64,000 nucleotides of DNA from Streptomyces coeruleorubidus (GTDB lineage Bacteria > Actinomycetota > Actinomycetes > Streptomycetales > Streptomycetaceae): NCBI RefSeq assembly GCF_028885415.1, contig NZ_CP118527.1:1178001-1242000 (forward strand). The letters are read 5' to 3'. The notes under the pieces are model-generated. The model made no database searches and was not told the DNA's origin. It saw only the letters and a list, made by a program, of their open reading frames with translations. The translations under genes and the position numbers were made by a program. Below are positions 51,667 through 63,016 of this stretch, piece by piece; the stretch's first letter is position 1, and each line of letters opens with the position of its first letter.

Positions 51667-52437
51667 ATGCGTTCGGCGGATCATGAGCGCTTCGGCGTCC
51701 AGCGATGTGGCCGACTTCCTGTCGACTGTGATCGACTATCAGCTGACAAGGACAGGCCGACAGTCTTCAATGGCGTCGTGGCCACGCCTATACCAATACC
51801 CCCGCCCCCGCCCGCCACCCTGGAGACGATCGCGGGTAGCGCCACGCTGGACGAAGTCCTGGAGTTTCTACGCGCGCGCCGGCCGGTATTCCACTCCGAG
51901 GCCGATCTCCAGCACAGTTTCGCCCTCGCTGTAGGCGAGGTCGCACCGAAGGTCAGGTGCCGTCTCGAGGTCCCGGTGCGCGGAAGCAACGCCTCGGAGT
52001 ACCTGGACCTACTGTGCCTGGGGCCGGCGGGCCGTACGGCAATCGAGTTCAAGTACGTGACCCGACAATGGTCGAGTACAGCAGGGACGCCTCCCGAGGA
52101 GTACGCCTTGCGCGGACACAACGCGCCGGACGTCGCACGTAGGGACTTCCTACGGGACGTAGCAAGGCTGGAACGCTTCTGCGACCGCGAGGACCAGAAC
52201 GGGCTGGCCCTACTCATCACAAACGAGGCGGCCCTGTGGCGCCCCAGGCAACGCGGGATGCCCACCAGGGACGAGGAGTTCCGCACGGCCTGCGGGGAGC
52301 GCTGCGGGCGGGAGCCCGGACGACTGGCGCGCCGCCCCGGTCGGCAGCCGATCACCGCGCAGCGACCGCATCGTCACCGTTCGCGGTGTCGATCTCGCCG
52401 ACCGCTACGACCGTTGACTGCTGCACGTGAGCGATGA
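51667..52437 (+). CDS. PD-(D/E)xK nuclease-like protein, possibly frame-damaged at both ends
   Basis: The middle of this 256-codon frame is well formed: FHSEADLQHSFALAVGEVAP ... CRLEVPVRGSNASEYLDLLC ... GRTAIEFKYVTRQW ... RRDFLRDVARLERFCDREDQ ... GLALLITNEAALWRP. The order E ... E ... D-L-L ... E-F-K fits a PD-(D/E)xK nuclease core, and proteins of this type occur in defence and mobile regions. The first about 55 residues are poor and the true start is unclear. After RDEEFR another frame (DDWRAAPVGSRSPRSDRIVT then VRGVDLADRYDR) looks better, so a frameshift near 52290 is possible. Activity and role are unknown. Confidence 0.5.
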   Translation: MRSADHERFGVQRCGRLPVDCDRLSADKDRPTVFNGVVATPIPIPPPPPATLETIAGSATLDEVLEFLRARRPVFHSEADLQHSFALAVGEVAPKVRCRLEVPVRGSNASEYLDLLCLGPAGRTAIEFKYVTRQWSSTAGTPPEEYALRGHNAPDVARRDFLRDVARLERFCDREDQNGLALLITNEAALWRPRQRGMPTRDEEFRTACGERCGREPGRLARRPGRQPITAQRPHRHRSRCRSRRPLRPLTAARER

Positions 52438-52467
52438 ACTCCCGCTCAGAGAATGCCGCTGATGGCC

Positions 52468-52498
52468 GTGTCCCCGCCCTGTTCTCGGGCGGGGACAC
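52468..52498. terminator. Terminator of the lysyl-oxidase-like gene
   Basis: Perfect 12-base arms gtgtccccgccc and gggcggggacac with a 7-base loop, 22 bp beyond the minus-strand stop codon at 52521. Confidence 0.85.
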
Positions 52499-52520
52499 TC
52501 CCCCCAGCCGCACGGCGGGG

Positions 52521-54278
52521 TCAGTTGGCGTTCACCAGGTCGTGCGCCGGCACGGTGACCGTCCGCTTACCCGGCTTGCCGCCGAGCACGATCTTCCGCA
52601 GGGCACTGTTGTTGTCGAGGTTGGTTTCCTTCAGCCGCTTCTCCGGGTTGGCCAGCACCTGGATGTAGTAGGTGCCGTTGGGCACGCCGGTGATGTCGAA
52701 GGACTGGCCCGGCAGGTCCTGGGTGTAAGTGTCACCGGAGCCGACGTCCAGCACCTCGCGGACGGAAATCGAGTTCTCCTCACCGCAGGCGGTGGCCAGG
52801 TCGGTGTTGTACGGGTGCCAGTTGGCGTTCTTCACCGTGTAGTCGATGGCGTCGGTGTTGGCCAGGCAGAACGCTTCCTTGCCGCTGCGCACGGCCTCCT
52901 TCTTGTCGGCCTTCAGCAGCCGGTAACTGGCGAAGTCGGTGAAGTGCCAGTGCACGTGCCCCGGGCGCGGGTCCCACTCCATGGTGCCGGTCGGGGTGTA
53001 GCCGACCTGCTTGCCCTTGGCGTCGTAGAAGTACTGGAAGGCGTCCATATTGGCCTTGCCGGGCGAGCGGAACCCGTCCACCACGAGCTGCGCCGGACCG
53101 GCGTTCCAGACGTTGGCGCTGAACGCCAGGTAGTCCTTGCCCGGGATGTCCTTGCCGCCGTCGCCGATGGTGATGCCATAGGCCGGCAGCGAGCGCAGGT
53201 CCGGCTTGGGGACGTCCGGGACGGAGGGCCTACCGGCGGGCCGCTTCGACAGCGGTTTGAGGGCGGGCGCCTGACGCGAGCCGTCGGTCTGGCCGCCGAT
53301 GTCCCCGGCCTGCGGAGACAGCGCGGACGTCTGCTTCTTCTTCAACGCCCACGGCAGGGCCGGCGGCGCGGCCTTCAGCGGACCGTGGCCCACGTTGTAC
53401 GAAGGACCCGCACCGCTCGTCACCGGCGCGGCAGCCTCAGCGGGCGCCGGGGCATGCCCGGGCCCGTGACCGGCGTGCGCGGTCGGCGCCTGGTGACCGG
53501 CACCGTGCCCGGCGTGCTCGCCGGCCTTCGCGGAGCGGGGCACCGCCTCGGTGGTGCTCTCTTCGTCCTCGTCGCTTCGTTCCACCACGGTCACCTTGAC
53601 CGTGGCCGCTTCGTCGGCGATGCCGAACAGGTCGCGGTACTTCTTGGCAACACCGACCTTGGCCGTGTACGTACCGGCCGACAGCTGGACCGGCTCGGTG
53701 TAGGAGCCCGCGTAGGTGTTGGCCGCCCAGCCCTTCTCGACGCCCCACACGGAGCCGAGCGTGAAGGGGTTGGTGGAGCAGCTCTCCGGATACTTGGAGG
53801 TGGAGGGTGCGTCGGGCCGCACTCGGCCGCTGGCGTTGTTCGGGCAGAAACTCTCGCTGCGGGTGAGGACCTTCTTGCCGGCCTTGTCGGTGAGGGTGAT
53901 CTCTGAGAAGCCGGGCAGCCCGGAGAAGTCCTTCACAGTGCCCGTGGGCAGCTTCTTCGCCTTGGTCTTGCCGCCCTCGTACACGGTCTGGGTGACAGTC
54001 ACCGGGTCCTTGTAGGACTTCCGGGTCACCTTGAGCTCAAGCGGCGTCCCCTCGGCGATGAGGTAGGTGCCGAGGTCCAGGTACACACCCGGCTCCTCCT
54101 TCCAAGTGGTGAGCGTCACCGAAGTGGTCGCCGCGACGAGGCTCAGCTCGGGGCCCGTCGCAGCCTTCGCAGGCTCCTGCGCTGCGGCCACGATGCCCGC
54201 CGTGACGGCCGTCACGGCGATGGCCGTGATGCCGGCGAGCAGCGTACGCCGCAGCCTGGCGGTGCGTCTTCTGGTCAT
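52521..54278 (-). CDS. Secreted lysyl-oxidase-like copper protein
   Basis: This 585-aa protein has a basic n-region and a long hydrophobic signal (RTLLAGITAIAVTAVTAGIV). An N-terminal beta domain (about residues 40-230) is followed by a His/Gly-rich linker with repeated HAGHG, GHGAGH and HGPGH units. The C-terminal lysyl-oxidase family domain (about 380-560) holds HVHWHFTDFASYRLL, whose His residues bind copper in this family, then GKEAFCLANT, DLATACGEENSISV and the NLDNNSA end. Eukaryotic lysyl oxidases oxidise lysine side chains with a Cu/LTQ centre; bacterial members are poorly studied. The His-rich linker may store metal. The ATG at 54278 has GGAGGACGAGGGA upstream. The 375 bp upstream hold no gene. 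Confidence 0.85.
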   Translation of the reverse strand: MTRRRTARLRRTLLAGITAIAVTAVTAGIVAAAQEPAKAATGPELSLVAATTSVTLTTWKEEPGVYLDLGTYLIAEGTPLELKVTRKSYKDPVTVTQTVYEGGKTKAKKLPTGTVKDFSGLPGFSEITLTDKAGKKVLTRSESFCPNNASGRVRPDAPSTSKYPESCSTNPFTLGSVWGVEKGWAANTYAGSYTEPVQLSAGTYTAKVGVAKKYRDLFGIADEAATVKVTVVERSDEDEESTTEAVPRSAKAGEHAGHGAGHQAPTAHAGHGPGHAPAPAEAAAPVTSGAGPSYNVGHGPLKAAPPALPWALKKKQTSALSPQAGDIGGQTDGSRQAPALKPLSKRPAGRPSVPDVPKPDLRSLPAYGITIGDGGKDIPGKDYLAFSANVWNAGPAQLVVDGFRSPGKANMDAFQYFYDAKGKQVGYTPTGTMEWDPRPGHVHWHFTDFASYRLLKADKKEAVRSGKEAFCLANTDAIDYTVKNANWHPYNTDLATACGEENSISVREVLDVGSGDTYTQDLPGQSFDITGVPNGTYYIQVLANPEKRLKETNLDNNSALRKIVLGGKPGKRTVTVPAHDLVNAN

Positions 54279-54653
54279 GGTTCCCTCGTCCTCCGGTGCT
54301 GTGAGAAGGAAGCAGGCGGCACGGCGCGTCCGCGAGGTCCGGGCCGGGGCCGTCACGTGTGAGGCGTTTGCTTCGCCCGCGCTGCGAGAGGAGCGAACCG
54401 GGTGCTCGGTTGTCCGGAAGCCGGAAAAAGGGTGGGGTGTTGGCCGAATGCCGTCGTAATGACGAGATCCGGCCGTCGGTGCGGGCACACCTCACCCGCT
54501 GGCAGTCCTTCTCATGCAGACGCCGCATTGTCGACGCGCCGGCTTCGCACCCCGGGGCGGCAGACCCGTATCTGCCATCCCGGCATTTGACGGCGTGTGG
54601 AAGTGCCGCCGCATCTCCCTTCGGAGCGCGCGCTCCTGACTCCGCATCGATGT

Positions 54654-55262
54654 CTAGGAGAACGGCTCGTCCGCACCCGGTGACTCGCCTTCAGCACCGA
54701 CTGTCGGGCGGCTCGTTGGCAGCCGCCGGGGCATCGACTCGAAGGGGTGGTTCTGCCACAGCCGGCGCGAGGGCTCCTCCGGGCACGACGTGACTGACGG
54801 CTCGGAGTCAAAGATCCGCGTCAGGCGCCACTCAGGGTCGTAGGCGGGCCGGCCCGGGTCGCCGGTGGTGACGAAGGACGTCCAGGCCGTGCGGATCTGG
54901 GACGTCAGGACGCGGGCCTCGGCGGTTTGATCGGGGCCGATCGCCACCGGGCCGAGGTGTGCATCGTAGGTGCCGAAAACAGCGGGCCGTCCAGGACATG
55001 GCAGGCGCGCAGCAGCCCGCCCCTCCCCGGCGACTGCCAGGCCAGTTCGTACAGGTACGCCTTGCCGCCTCCGGCCGCCTGAGCCTCGGCGAGCTTCAGC
55101 ACGGGCATGCGGAACGGCCAGTCGGCCTGCACGAGTTCGAACAGGTCCTCGTCGGACATGTCCGGGAACCCCTCGCAGTAGGCCCGCGCGCCGTCCTCGC
55201 CCGGACCGAAGTGGCGCAGCGTCTCCATCGCCTGTCCCTCGGTGACCTCGGCTGGGCAGGCT
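54654..55262 (-). pseudogene. Broken carboxylesterase (para-nitrobenzyl esterase family), C-terminal part only
   Basis: The C-terminal third of a type-B carboxylesterase can be read in two frames. One gives TEGQAMETLRHFG ... DMSDEDLFELVQADWPFRMP ... GKAYLYELAWQSPGRGGLLR, then ACHVLDGPLF. The other continues FGTYDAHLG ... AEARVLTSQIRTAWTSFVTT, then GDPGRPAYDPEWRLTRIFD and SRRLWQNHPF. The frames meet at a run of four A (plus strand, about 54975-54978), where one base is missing. The His of the catalytic triad (ACHVLDGPL) is present, but the Ser region and everything upstream are absent. It is a decayed gene without a function. Confidence 0.75.
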
Positions 55263-55466
55263 GGAGGTCGCCCTCGTGACCTGGCGGCACCTGCAGGGGG
55301 ATTGGGCCTCCCTCGCCCATCCCGTGCTGCGCCAAAGTGGTCGGACTCCACGCGGCGCCGTCAGCGACAGTCGCCGTCCGGTGTGCACCCCGGCCGATCT
55401 CCGGTCCCGCGTATCCCGTCCAGCAGCGTAGACGAAGACACCGCCCGGCAGTTCGGGAAGTCGGTC

Positions 55467-56888
55467 TCAGCCGCTGCGCCGCACCCGGGCCGCCTTGCGG
55501 GCCTCCGCGAGCTTGCGGGCCTCGCTGCTCTTGCGGGACGGCCTGCCGCCGGAGCCGCCCTTCGCGTCCTTGGTGCTGCCCAGGCCGCGGAACGGGGCGT
55601 TGTGGTTCTTGGGGCGCGGTACGGCCGACCCGCCGTCGAGAAGCTTTCCGGACGGGGCCTTGGCTCCGGTGATCCGGCTTAGCTCCGCCTCGCCGGACCG
55701 CACTTTGGAGACCTTGGGGGCGACGTCGGCGTCCGCCATGACCTGGCTCGTCTCGCGGCGCTGTCCCGACAGGACGAGTGTCACGACGGTGCCGGAGCGG
55801 CCGGCCCGGGCCGTGCGGCCCGCGCGGTGCAGATAGTCCTTCGGATCGGTGGCTGGGTCGACGTTGACCACGAGGTCGAGGTCGTCGACGTGCAGGCCGC
55901 GTGCGGCAACGTTCGTCGCTACCAGCGCGGTGACCTGCCGGTTCTTGAACTGGGCCAGGGTCCGGGTGCGCTGCGGCTGGGACTTCCCGCTGTGCAGGGC
56001 GGCGGCGGCCACGCCGCTGGCCCGCAGATGCCGCGTGAGCAGGTCGACGCCGTGCTTGGTGTCCAGGAACAGCAGGACGCGGCCGTCCCGAGCGGCGATC
56101 TCCGTGGTCACGGCGTACCGGTCCGGGCCGTGTACGACGAAGACGTGGTGCTCGATCGCGGAGACCGCGTTGGACGAGGGGTCCACGGAGTGGACGGCGG
56201 GGTCGCGCAGGTAGCGCTGCACCAGCTGGTCGACGTCGCGGTCGAGGGTGGCGGAGAACAGCATCCGCTGCCCGCCGGGACGCACCTGGTCCAGGATCTC
56301 GGTGACCTGCGGAAGGAACCCCATGTCACACATCTGGTCGGCCTCGTCCAAGACCGCGATGCGCACCCGTCCCAGTCGGCAGCCCTTGCGCTCGATGAGG
56401 TCGCGCAGCCGACCGGGCGTGGCGACGACGATCTCGGCGCCATCCCGCAGCACGGCGGCCTGCCGTCCGATGGACACTCCGCCCACCACGGTCGCGAGCC
56501 GTAGCCGTAGCGCCTCGGCGTATGGGGTGAGCGCCTCACCGACCTGCTGCGCCAGCTCCCTGGTAGGCACCAGAACGAGCGCCAGCGGCTCTTTCGGCTG
56601 CGCGCGCTGCCCGGCCGTCCGGACGAGCATCCCCAGGCCGAAGGCGAGCGTCTTGCCGGATCCTGTGCGGCCCCGGCCCAGGACGTCCCGTCCCGCGAGC
56701 GCGTTCGGCAGCGCCGCCGCCTGGATGGGGAAGGGCACAGTCACACCGTGCTCATCGAGCGCCCGCAGAACCTCGGCCGGCAACCCCAGCTGCGCGAAGG
56801 AGGCAGCCGTGGGCACCGCCGAAGTGGCGCCCGACGCCTCGGACACATCGTCCTGCTGCTGGGCATCGGCACGTGCTGATTCGCTCAC
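55467..56888 (-). CDS. DEAD-box ATP-dependent RNA helicase (RhlE type)
   Basis: This 473-aa helicase has the full motif set: a Q-motif region (FAQLGLPAEV ... TVPFPIQ), Walker A GRTGSGKT (73-80), PTRELA (108-113), TPGR, DEAD (181-184), SAT (212-214), and motifs VATNVAARGLHV and HRAGRTARAG in the second RecA domain. The C-terminal about 100 residues are basic and Gly/Ser/Lys-rich (GGSGGRPSRKSSEARK), likely an RNA-binding tail. It remodels structured RNA, often in cold adaptation or RNA decay. The GTG at 56888 follows GGAGGAAGG. It sits between two broken genes inside the putative element; whether it arrived with it is unclear. Confidence 0.93.
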   Translation of the reverse strand: MSESARADAQQQDDVSEASGATSAVPTAASFAQLGLPAEVLRALDEHGVTVPFPIQAAALPNALAGRDVLGRGRTGSGKTLAFGLGMLVRTAGQRAQPKEPLALVLVPTRELAQQVGEALTPYAEALRLRLATVVGGVSIGRQAAVLRDGAEIVVATPGRLRDLIERKGCRLGRVRIAVLDEADQMCDMGFLPQVTEILDQVRPGGQRMLFSATLDRDVDQLVQRYLRDPAVHSVDPSSNAVSAIEHHVFVVHGPDRYAVTTEIAARDGRVLLFLDTKHGVDLLTRHLRASGVAAAALHSGKSQPQRTRTLAQFKNRQVTALVATNVAARGLHVDDLDLVVNVDPATDPKDYLHRAGRTARAGRSGTVVTLVLSGQRRETSQVMADADVAPKVSKVRSGEAELSRITGAKAPSGKLLDGGSAVPRPKNHNAPFRGLGSTKDAKGGSGGRPSRKSSEARKLAEARKAARVRRSG

Positions 56889-57234
56889 AGAGAGCCTTCC
56901 TCCGAAGGGACCGTACCGAGGAAGGCGCGGCAGGGACGCGGCCACCAGCCAGGACACCGAACGGAGACCGACACAGCGACGCTGCAAACGCGTAACGTTA
57001 GCATGGGGCACGCGGCACGGGCCTGTCGTGGTCGCGCCGCTCAGCCAAGGGACGACAGCGGGACCGGCCTGTGCGGACTGTCTCGACGCGCCTGGATCAC
57101 AAGGCCTCCACCTGTGAAAACGGCCCTGCCCTGGGCCTTGTGGACGCCAGAAGACGCTTCGAACAACCTGCGTCACGTGTGCCACACGGGCACTCCCAGC
57201 ATCGACGCCCAGCCCGGCACCCGGCACCGTGGTG

Positions 57235-57253
57235 CGGACCAGGAGCGGACCAA
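57235..57253 (+). repeat. Right copy of the CGGACCA-N3-GCGGACCAA repeat
   Basis: Matches the left copy at 49102-49120 except for the three spacer bases. It lies about 70 bp inside the right junction. Confidence 0.6.
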
Positions 57254-57322
57254 CTTCGCTTCCCCTCTGTCGATTTCCATCATTTTCGCAGGTCAGCGTG
57301 GGGTTGGGTCGTGTACCGCAAG

Positions 57323-57376
57323 TAGACGAAGAACCTGCTGGTGTCGTACTCGCCGAAGAAGCTGGGCTTCTTCTAG
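57323..57376 (+). pseudogene. Displaced 3-prime tail of the aldehyde dehydrogenase gene
   Basis: After an in-frame TAG the sequence reads TKNLLVSYSPKKLGFF and stops with TAG, a normal GC-rich Streptomyces coding of the aldehyde dehydrogenase C-terminus. Nothing upstream matches the enzyme. It is best explained as the original gene end, pushed away by insertion of the segment starting at 48930. Confidence 0.7.
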
Positions 57377-57425
57377 AGCGTGAAGCCGGAGGAGGACACC
57401 GAGATCACCGCCACCGTCGCCCTCG

Positions 57426-57590
57426 TTCAGCAAACCCGCGGCCGTGGCGGCCTGCGAGGCCGTGAACCGGGCGGGCGAGAGCTCCCTCCGTGAGGGCGTG
57501 TTCCTCGAACGCCACTTCTCCCACGGCCTGTTCGCCAGCCGCGCCCAGTCCGAAGGCGTGGGAGCTCTCCTGAGAAGGCCTCTCCGTCCT
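57426..57590 (+). pseudogene. C-terminal remnant of an enoyl-CoA hydratase
   Basis: One frame reads FSKPAAVAACEAVNRAGESS, then LREGVFLERHFSHGLFASRA and QSEGVGALLRRP. This follows the C-terminal helices of enoyl-CoA hydratases (A-K-E-A-V-N-R-A-x-E-x-x-L-x-E-G-x-x-x-E-R). The catalytic core is missing and the conserved F-A-T-x-D-Q is changed to FASRAQ. The region from 56889 to 57425 otherwise holds only the helicase leader, the repeat and the aldehyde dehydrogenase tail. Confidence 0.65.
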
Positions 57591-57614
57591 TCAATCCGGG
57601 ATGGACGTCGACGG

Positions 57615-57643
57615 AGTGGAGCCAGGATCATCCTGGCTCCACT
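57615..57643. terminator. Terminator of the xylanase-esterase operon
   Basis: Perfect 14-base arms (agtggagccaggat and its complement) around one base, 16 bp past the minus-strand stop at 57660. Confidence 0.85.
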
Positions 57644-57659
57644 CAGTGGTGCGAGCGTG

Positions 57660-59030
57660 TCACTGGAACTGTGCGAAGAACCTCCAGATCTCTGCCTTGG
57701 TCCAGGTGGTGACGCCGCTTTCGCCGGAGGAGCCGTCGACCGGACCGGGTATGTGGCCTCCGTCGAACGCGGCCCATTGGACCGGGTATCCGGCACGGCA
57801 GCCCGAGTAGGTGGTGGTGATGTGCGTTCGGCTGCCCGGCGCGGGCTCGCGCGGGCTCTGGGGGGTGCAGCCGTTGTTGCTGACGAACTTGTCGCGCAGG
57901 GACCGTCCTTGCCCGATGTTGAGGACGGAGTCGCCGATGCCGTGGATTCCGAAGTAGGCGATGGGCTGGTTGCCGCCGCTGCACCCGCTGATCTGGGCGC
58001 CGGAGATGACCGCGACGGCCCGGAAGGCGTTCGCCCGGCTGCATGCGAGTGCGTAGCTCATACCGCCGCCCCAGCTGAATCCCGTGGCGAAACGCTGTGT
58101 CGGGTTGACACAGAGGCCGCCCTCGATGCGCCGGATCATGTCGTCGACGAAGGTGACGTCCTCACCGCCCGAATTGGCCCAGCCGTTGCCGAGGCCCTGG
58201 GGGGCGACGAGGATCGCGCTGTTGTTCGACTGTTCCTGTTGGCCGTAGTAGGACCAGGCGTTCCCGCTCGTGCCGCCCGAGGCGACGTCGCCGGCGGTTC
58301 CGCCCCGCCAGTGGAACGCGAAGATCAGCCGGTAGCGGTGGCTGCTGTCGTAGTTGGCGGGAACCCTGAGGATGAAGCTGCGGCTCTTGCCGCCGCTCTG
58401 AATCGTGTGCGTACCGCTCGCCAGAGTCGGGGCGCTGCCGCATCCGCCGCCGCCACCGGACGACAGCTTGACCATCTGCCATTGCTGGTTGGCGCCGCCC
58501 CAGTCGGAGTACTGGACGACGTTGCCGCCATCGGCGGTGGAGGCGCCCTGCACCTCCACCGCCTTGCCGCTGGTGCGGTTGATCAGCCGGACGTGGCCCG
58601 CGTCGGAGTCGGCCAGGCGGAACTGCTGGTTGGCCCCGTTGTGGTCGGCCCACTGCTGGATCGCGGCACCGTCTGCGGTCGAGGCGCCGGCCACGTCGAG
58701 AACCTTGCCCGAGTGCCGGGCCTTGAGGCGGTAGAAGCCGCCGCCGGAGTCCACGAACTGCCACTGCTGGTTGGCTGCGTCGTTGCGCGTCCACTGGCCG
58801 ACCCGCGCGCCGTCGGCGGTGGACGTGCCGGAGACGTCCAGCGCCTTGCCGCTGTTGCGATTGACCAGGACGTACCAGGCATTGGTGTCCACCGTCGCTG
58901 CCGCGGCGAGCGCCGGATTCACCGCGGTGAGCATGCCGATCGCGAGGGTCGCCGCCACCACGGCGGCGACCCGGGACCACCAGCGATGTCTGCGTGGAGG
59001 GGCGGGGGAAGCCGCACCGGAGGTCTTCAT
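57660..59030 (-). CDS. Secreted carbohydrate esterase (PHB-depolymerase/feruloyl-esterase type) with ricin-type lectin domain
   Basis: This 456-aa protein has a signal peptide (Arg-rich start, hydrophobic 20-45, ALAAAA). A ricin-B/CBM13-like lectin module lies at about residues 50-190, with three QQW or QQF repeats (WTRNDAANQQWQFVD, WADHNGANQQFRLAD, YSDWGGANQQWQMVK). After a Gly linker comes an alpha/beta hydrolase of the esterase PHB family (about 197-455), with nucleophile Ser319 in ATGFSWGGGMSYA and further YRLIFAFHWRGG and FDGGHIPGPVD (His). Such enzymes remove ferulic or acetyl groups from arabinoxylan. It lies 31 bp after the xylanase gene on the same strand, so the two form an operon. 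The lectin module is very similar to that of the GH62 protein at 61298. Confidence 0.88.
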   Translation of the reverse strand: MKTSGAASPAPPRRHRWWSRVAAVVAATLAIGMLTAVNPALAAAATVDTNAWYVLVNRNSGKALDVSGTSTADGARVGQWTRNDAANQQWQFVDSGGGFYRLKARHSGKVLDVAGASTADGAAIQQWADHNGANQQFRLADSDAGHVRLINRTSGKAVEVQGASTADGGNVVQYSDWGGANQQWQMVKLSSGGGGGCGSAPTLASGTHTIQSGGKSRSFILRVPANYDSSHRYRLIFAFHWRGGTAGDVASGGTSGNAWSYYGQQEQSNNSAILVAPQGLGNGWANSGGEDVTFVDDMIRRIEGGLCVNPTQRFATGFSWGGGMSYALACSRANAFRAVAVISGAQISGCSGGNQPIAYFGIHGIGDSVLNIGQGRSLRDKFVSNNGCTPQSPREPAPGSRTHITTTYSGCRAGYPVQWAAFDGGHIPGPVDGSSGESGVTTWTKAEIWRFFAQFQ

Positions 59031-59061
59031 CGACTCACCCTTTCGTCTGTGGCGGGTCCCA

Positions 59062-61297
<2,236 letters not shown>

Positions 61298-62767
61298 ATG
61301 TGGTTTCGCCACCCGTCCCCGGTCCGTCCAAGACGCTTACTCGCCGTCCTCGCGCCCCTGCTGCTCGTGGCTGCCTTCCTCGGCGCCCAGCCCGCCGGCG
61401 CGGCGGCGACCGTAGACCCCAACGCCTCGTATGTGCTGGTCAACCGCAACAGCGGCAAGGCCCTGGACGTCTACAACATGGCGACCAACGACGGCGCCCG
61501 CATCACCCAGTGGACCAGGAACGATCAGAGCCAGCAGCAGTGGCAGTTCGTCGATGCCGGGGGCGGCTACTACCGCATCAAGTCCCGCCACTCGGGCAAG
61601 GTGCTGGACGTCCACAACTGGTCCACCGCGAACGGCGGCTCGATCGTCCAGTGGGCCGACCTGAACGGCACCAACCAGCAGTGGCGGCTGGCCGACAGCT
61701 CGGATGGCTACGTGAGGTTCATCTCGCGCCACAGCAACAAGGCTCTCGAAGTACAAGGCGCCTCCACCGCCGACAACGGGAACATCGTCCAGTACGACGA
61801 CTGGGGCGGCACCAACCAGCAGTGGCAGCTCGTCAAGGTCGGCGGCGGCAACCCCGGCCCGTGCGATCTTCCGTCGACATACCGCTGGACATCGACGGGC
61901 GCGCTCGCGCAGCCCAAGCCGGGGTGGGTCTCGCTCAAGGACTTCACCGTCGTCCCCTACCAGGGCAGGCAACTCGTCTATGCGACGACGCACGACACTG
62001 GGACGAGGTGGGGTTCGATGAACTTCGGCCTGTTCACCAACTGGTCGGAGATGGCCTCGGCCAGCCAGAACGCGATGTCAACATCCACCGTCGCACCCAC
62101 GCTCTTCTACTTCGCGCCGAAGAACATCTGGGTGCTGGCCTACCAGTGGGGTCGTACTGCCTTCTCCTACCGGACGTCGAGCGACCCCACCAACCCGAAT
62201 GGCTGGTCATCCGAGCAGGTGCTCTTCTCCGGAAGCATCTCCGGCTCCGGGACCGGACCCATCGACCAGACGCTCATCGCCGACGACCAGAACATGTACC
62301 TGTTCTTCGCCGGTGACAACGGTAAGATCTACCGGGCCAGCATGCCGATCGGGAACTTCCCGGGCAGCTTCGGCTCGTCGTACACGACGATCATGAGCGA
62401 TACGACGAACAACCTGTTCGAAGCCCCGCAGGTGTACAAGCTCCAGGGCCAGAACCGCTACCTCATGATCGTCGAGGCGATCGGCTCGCAGGGCCGCTAC
62501 TTCCGCTCGTTCACGGCCACCAGTCTGAACGGCTCGTGGACACCCCAGGCCGCGACCGAGAGCAATCCCTTCGCCGGCAAGGCCAACAGCGGCGCCACCT
62601 GGACCAACGACATCAGCCATGGCGAACTGATCCGCACCAGCCCCGATCAGACCATGACCGTCGATCCCTGCAATCTGCAGTTGCTCTACCAGGGGCGCAG
62701 TCCCAACTCCGGCGGCGACTACGGCCTCCTGCCCTACCGTCCGGGTCTGCTGACACTGCGGCGCTGA
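61298..62767 (+). CDS. Secreted GH62 alpha-L-arabinofuranosidase with ricin-type lectin domain
   Basis: This 489-aa protein has a signal peptide ([20 protein letters not shown] then QPAGAAA). A CBM13-like lectin module follows at about residues 45-185, with QQW repeats. The GH62 five-bladed propeller covers about 190-489 ([96 protein letters not shown]). GH62 enzymes release alpha-linked arabinose from single-substituted arabinoxylan, clearing the way for xylanase. AAGGAGG precedes the ATG at 61298. A longer frame from 61217 has no site and would spoil the signal peptide. Confidence 0.93.
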   Translation: MWFRHPSPVRPRRLLAVLAPLLLVAAFLGAQPAGAAATVDPNASYVLVNRNSGKALDVYNMATNDGARITQWTRNDQSQQQWQFVDAGGGYYRIKSRHSGKVLDVHNWSTANGGSIVQWADLNGTNQQWRLADSSDGYVRFISRHSNKALEVQGASTADNGNIVQYDDWGGTNQQWQLVKVGGGNPGPCDLPSTYRWTSTGALAQPKPGWVSLKDFTVVPYQGRQLVYATTHDTGTRWGSMNFGLFTNWSEMASASQNAMSTSTVAPTLFYFAPKNIWVLAYQWGRTAFSYRTSSDPTNPNGWSSEQVLFSGSISGSGTGPIDQTLIADDQNMYLFFAGDNGKIYRASMPIGNFPGSFGSSYTTIMSDTTNNLFEAPQVYKLQGQNRYLMIVEAIGSQGRYFRSFTATSLNGSWTPQAATESNPFAGKANSGATWTNDISHGELIRTSPDQTMTVDPCNLQLLYQGRSPNSGGDYGLLPYRPGLLTLRR

Positions 62768-62783
62768 CGGCGTGACACGGGGT

Positions 62784-62835
62784 CCGGCTCCGGTAGGGAG
62801 CCGGCGTGGCGGGCTCGGCGGAAGGCCGAGCCCGC
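62784..62835. terminator. Double hairpin terminator after the GH62 gene
   Basis: Two hairpins follow each other: ccggctcc/ggagccgg (62784-62804), then gcgggctcggc/gccgagcccgc with a 5-base loop (62809-62835), starting 17 bp after the stop. Confidence 0.85.
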
Positions 62836-63016
62836 CCGGTCACGCGACCACGTCAGCGCTCATACGGCGATGGAGCACGGGGTCGGGCAACGCTCACCGG
62901 CCCGAGGGCCATCCCGTAACGCGGTGCCGCCGCCGGTGGCGCTTGCCAACGGCCCGGGCGCACCGGGTCGCCTGGTGCGCTGCGGCGGACGAGCCGGGCT
63001 TGCCCCGGGCAATGCA

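Larger units (their letters stand above)
48930..57333. mobile_element. Probable decayed integrative element inserted in the 3-prime end of the aldehyde dehydrogenase gene
   Basis: The 11-bp core agacgaagaac occurs in the final codons of the aldehyde dehydrogenase (48930-48940) and again at 57323-57333. There it is followed by a second coding tail, TKNLLVSYSPKKLGFF and stop. Homology upstream of the second core is absent, as expected at a recombination junction. Both copies also share cttcttctagagc over the stop codon. Paired direct repeats CGGACCA-3 nt-GCGGACCAA lie inside both ends, at 49102-49120 and 57235-57253, like integrase arm sites. No integrase gene survives between the ends. Cargo: Ku remnant, zinc-ribbon/GIY-YIG gene, PD-(D/E)xK-like gene, lysyl-oxidase-like gene, broken esterase, helicase. 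The last three could instead be old chromosomal genes. Confidence 0.55.
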
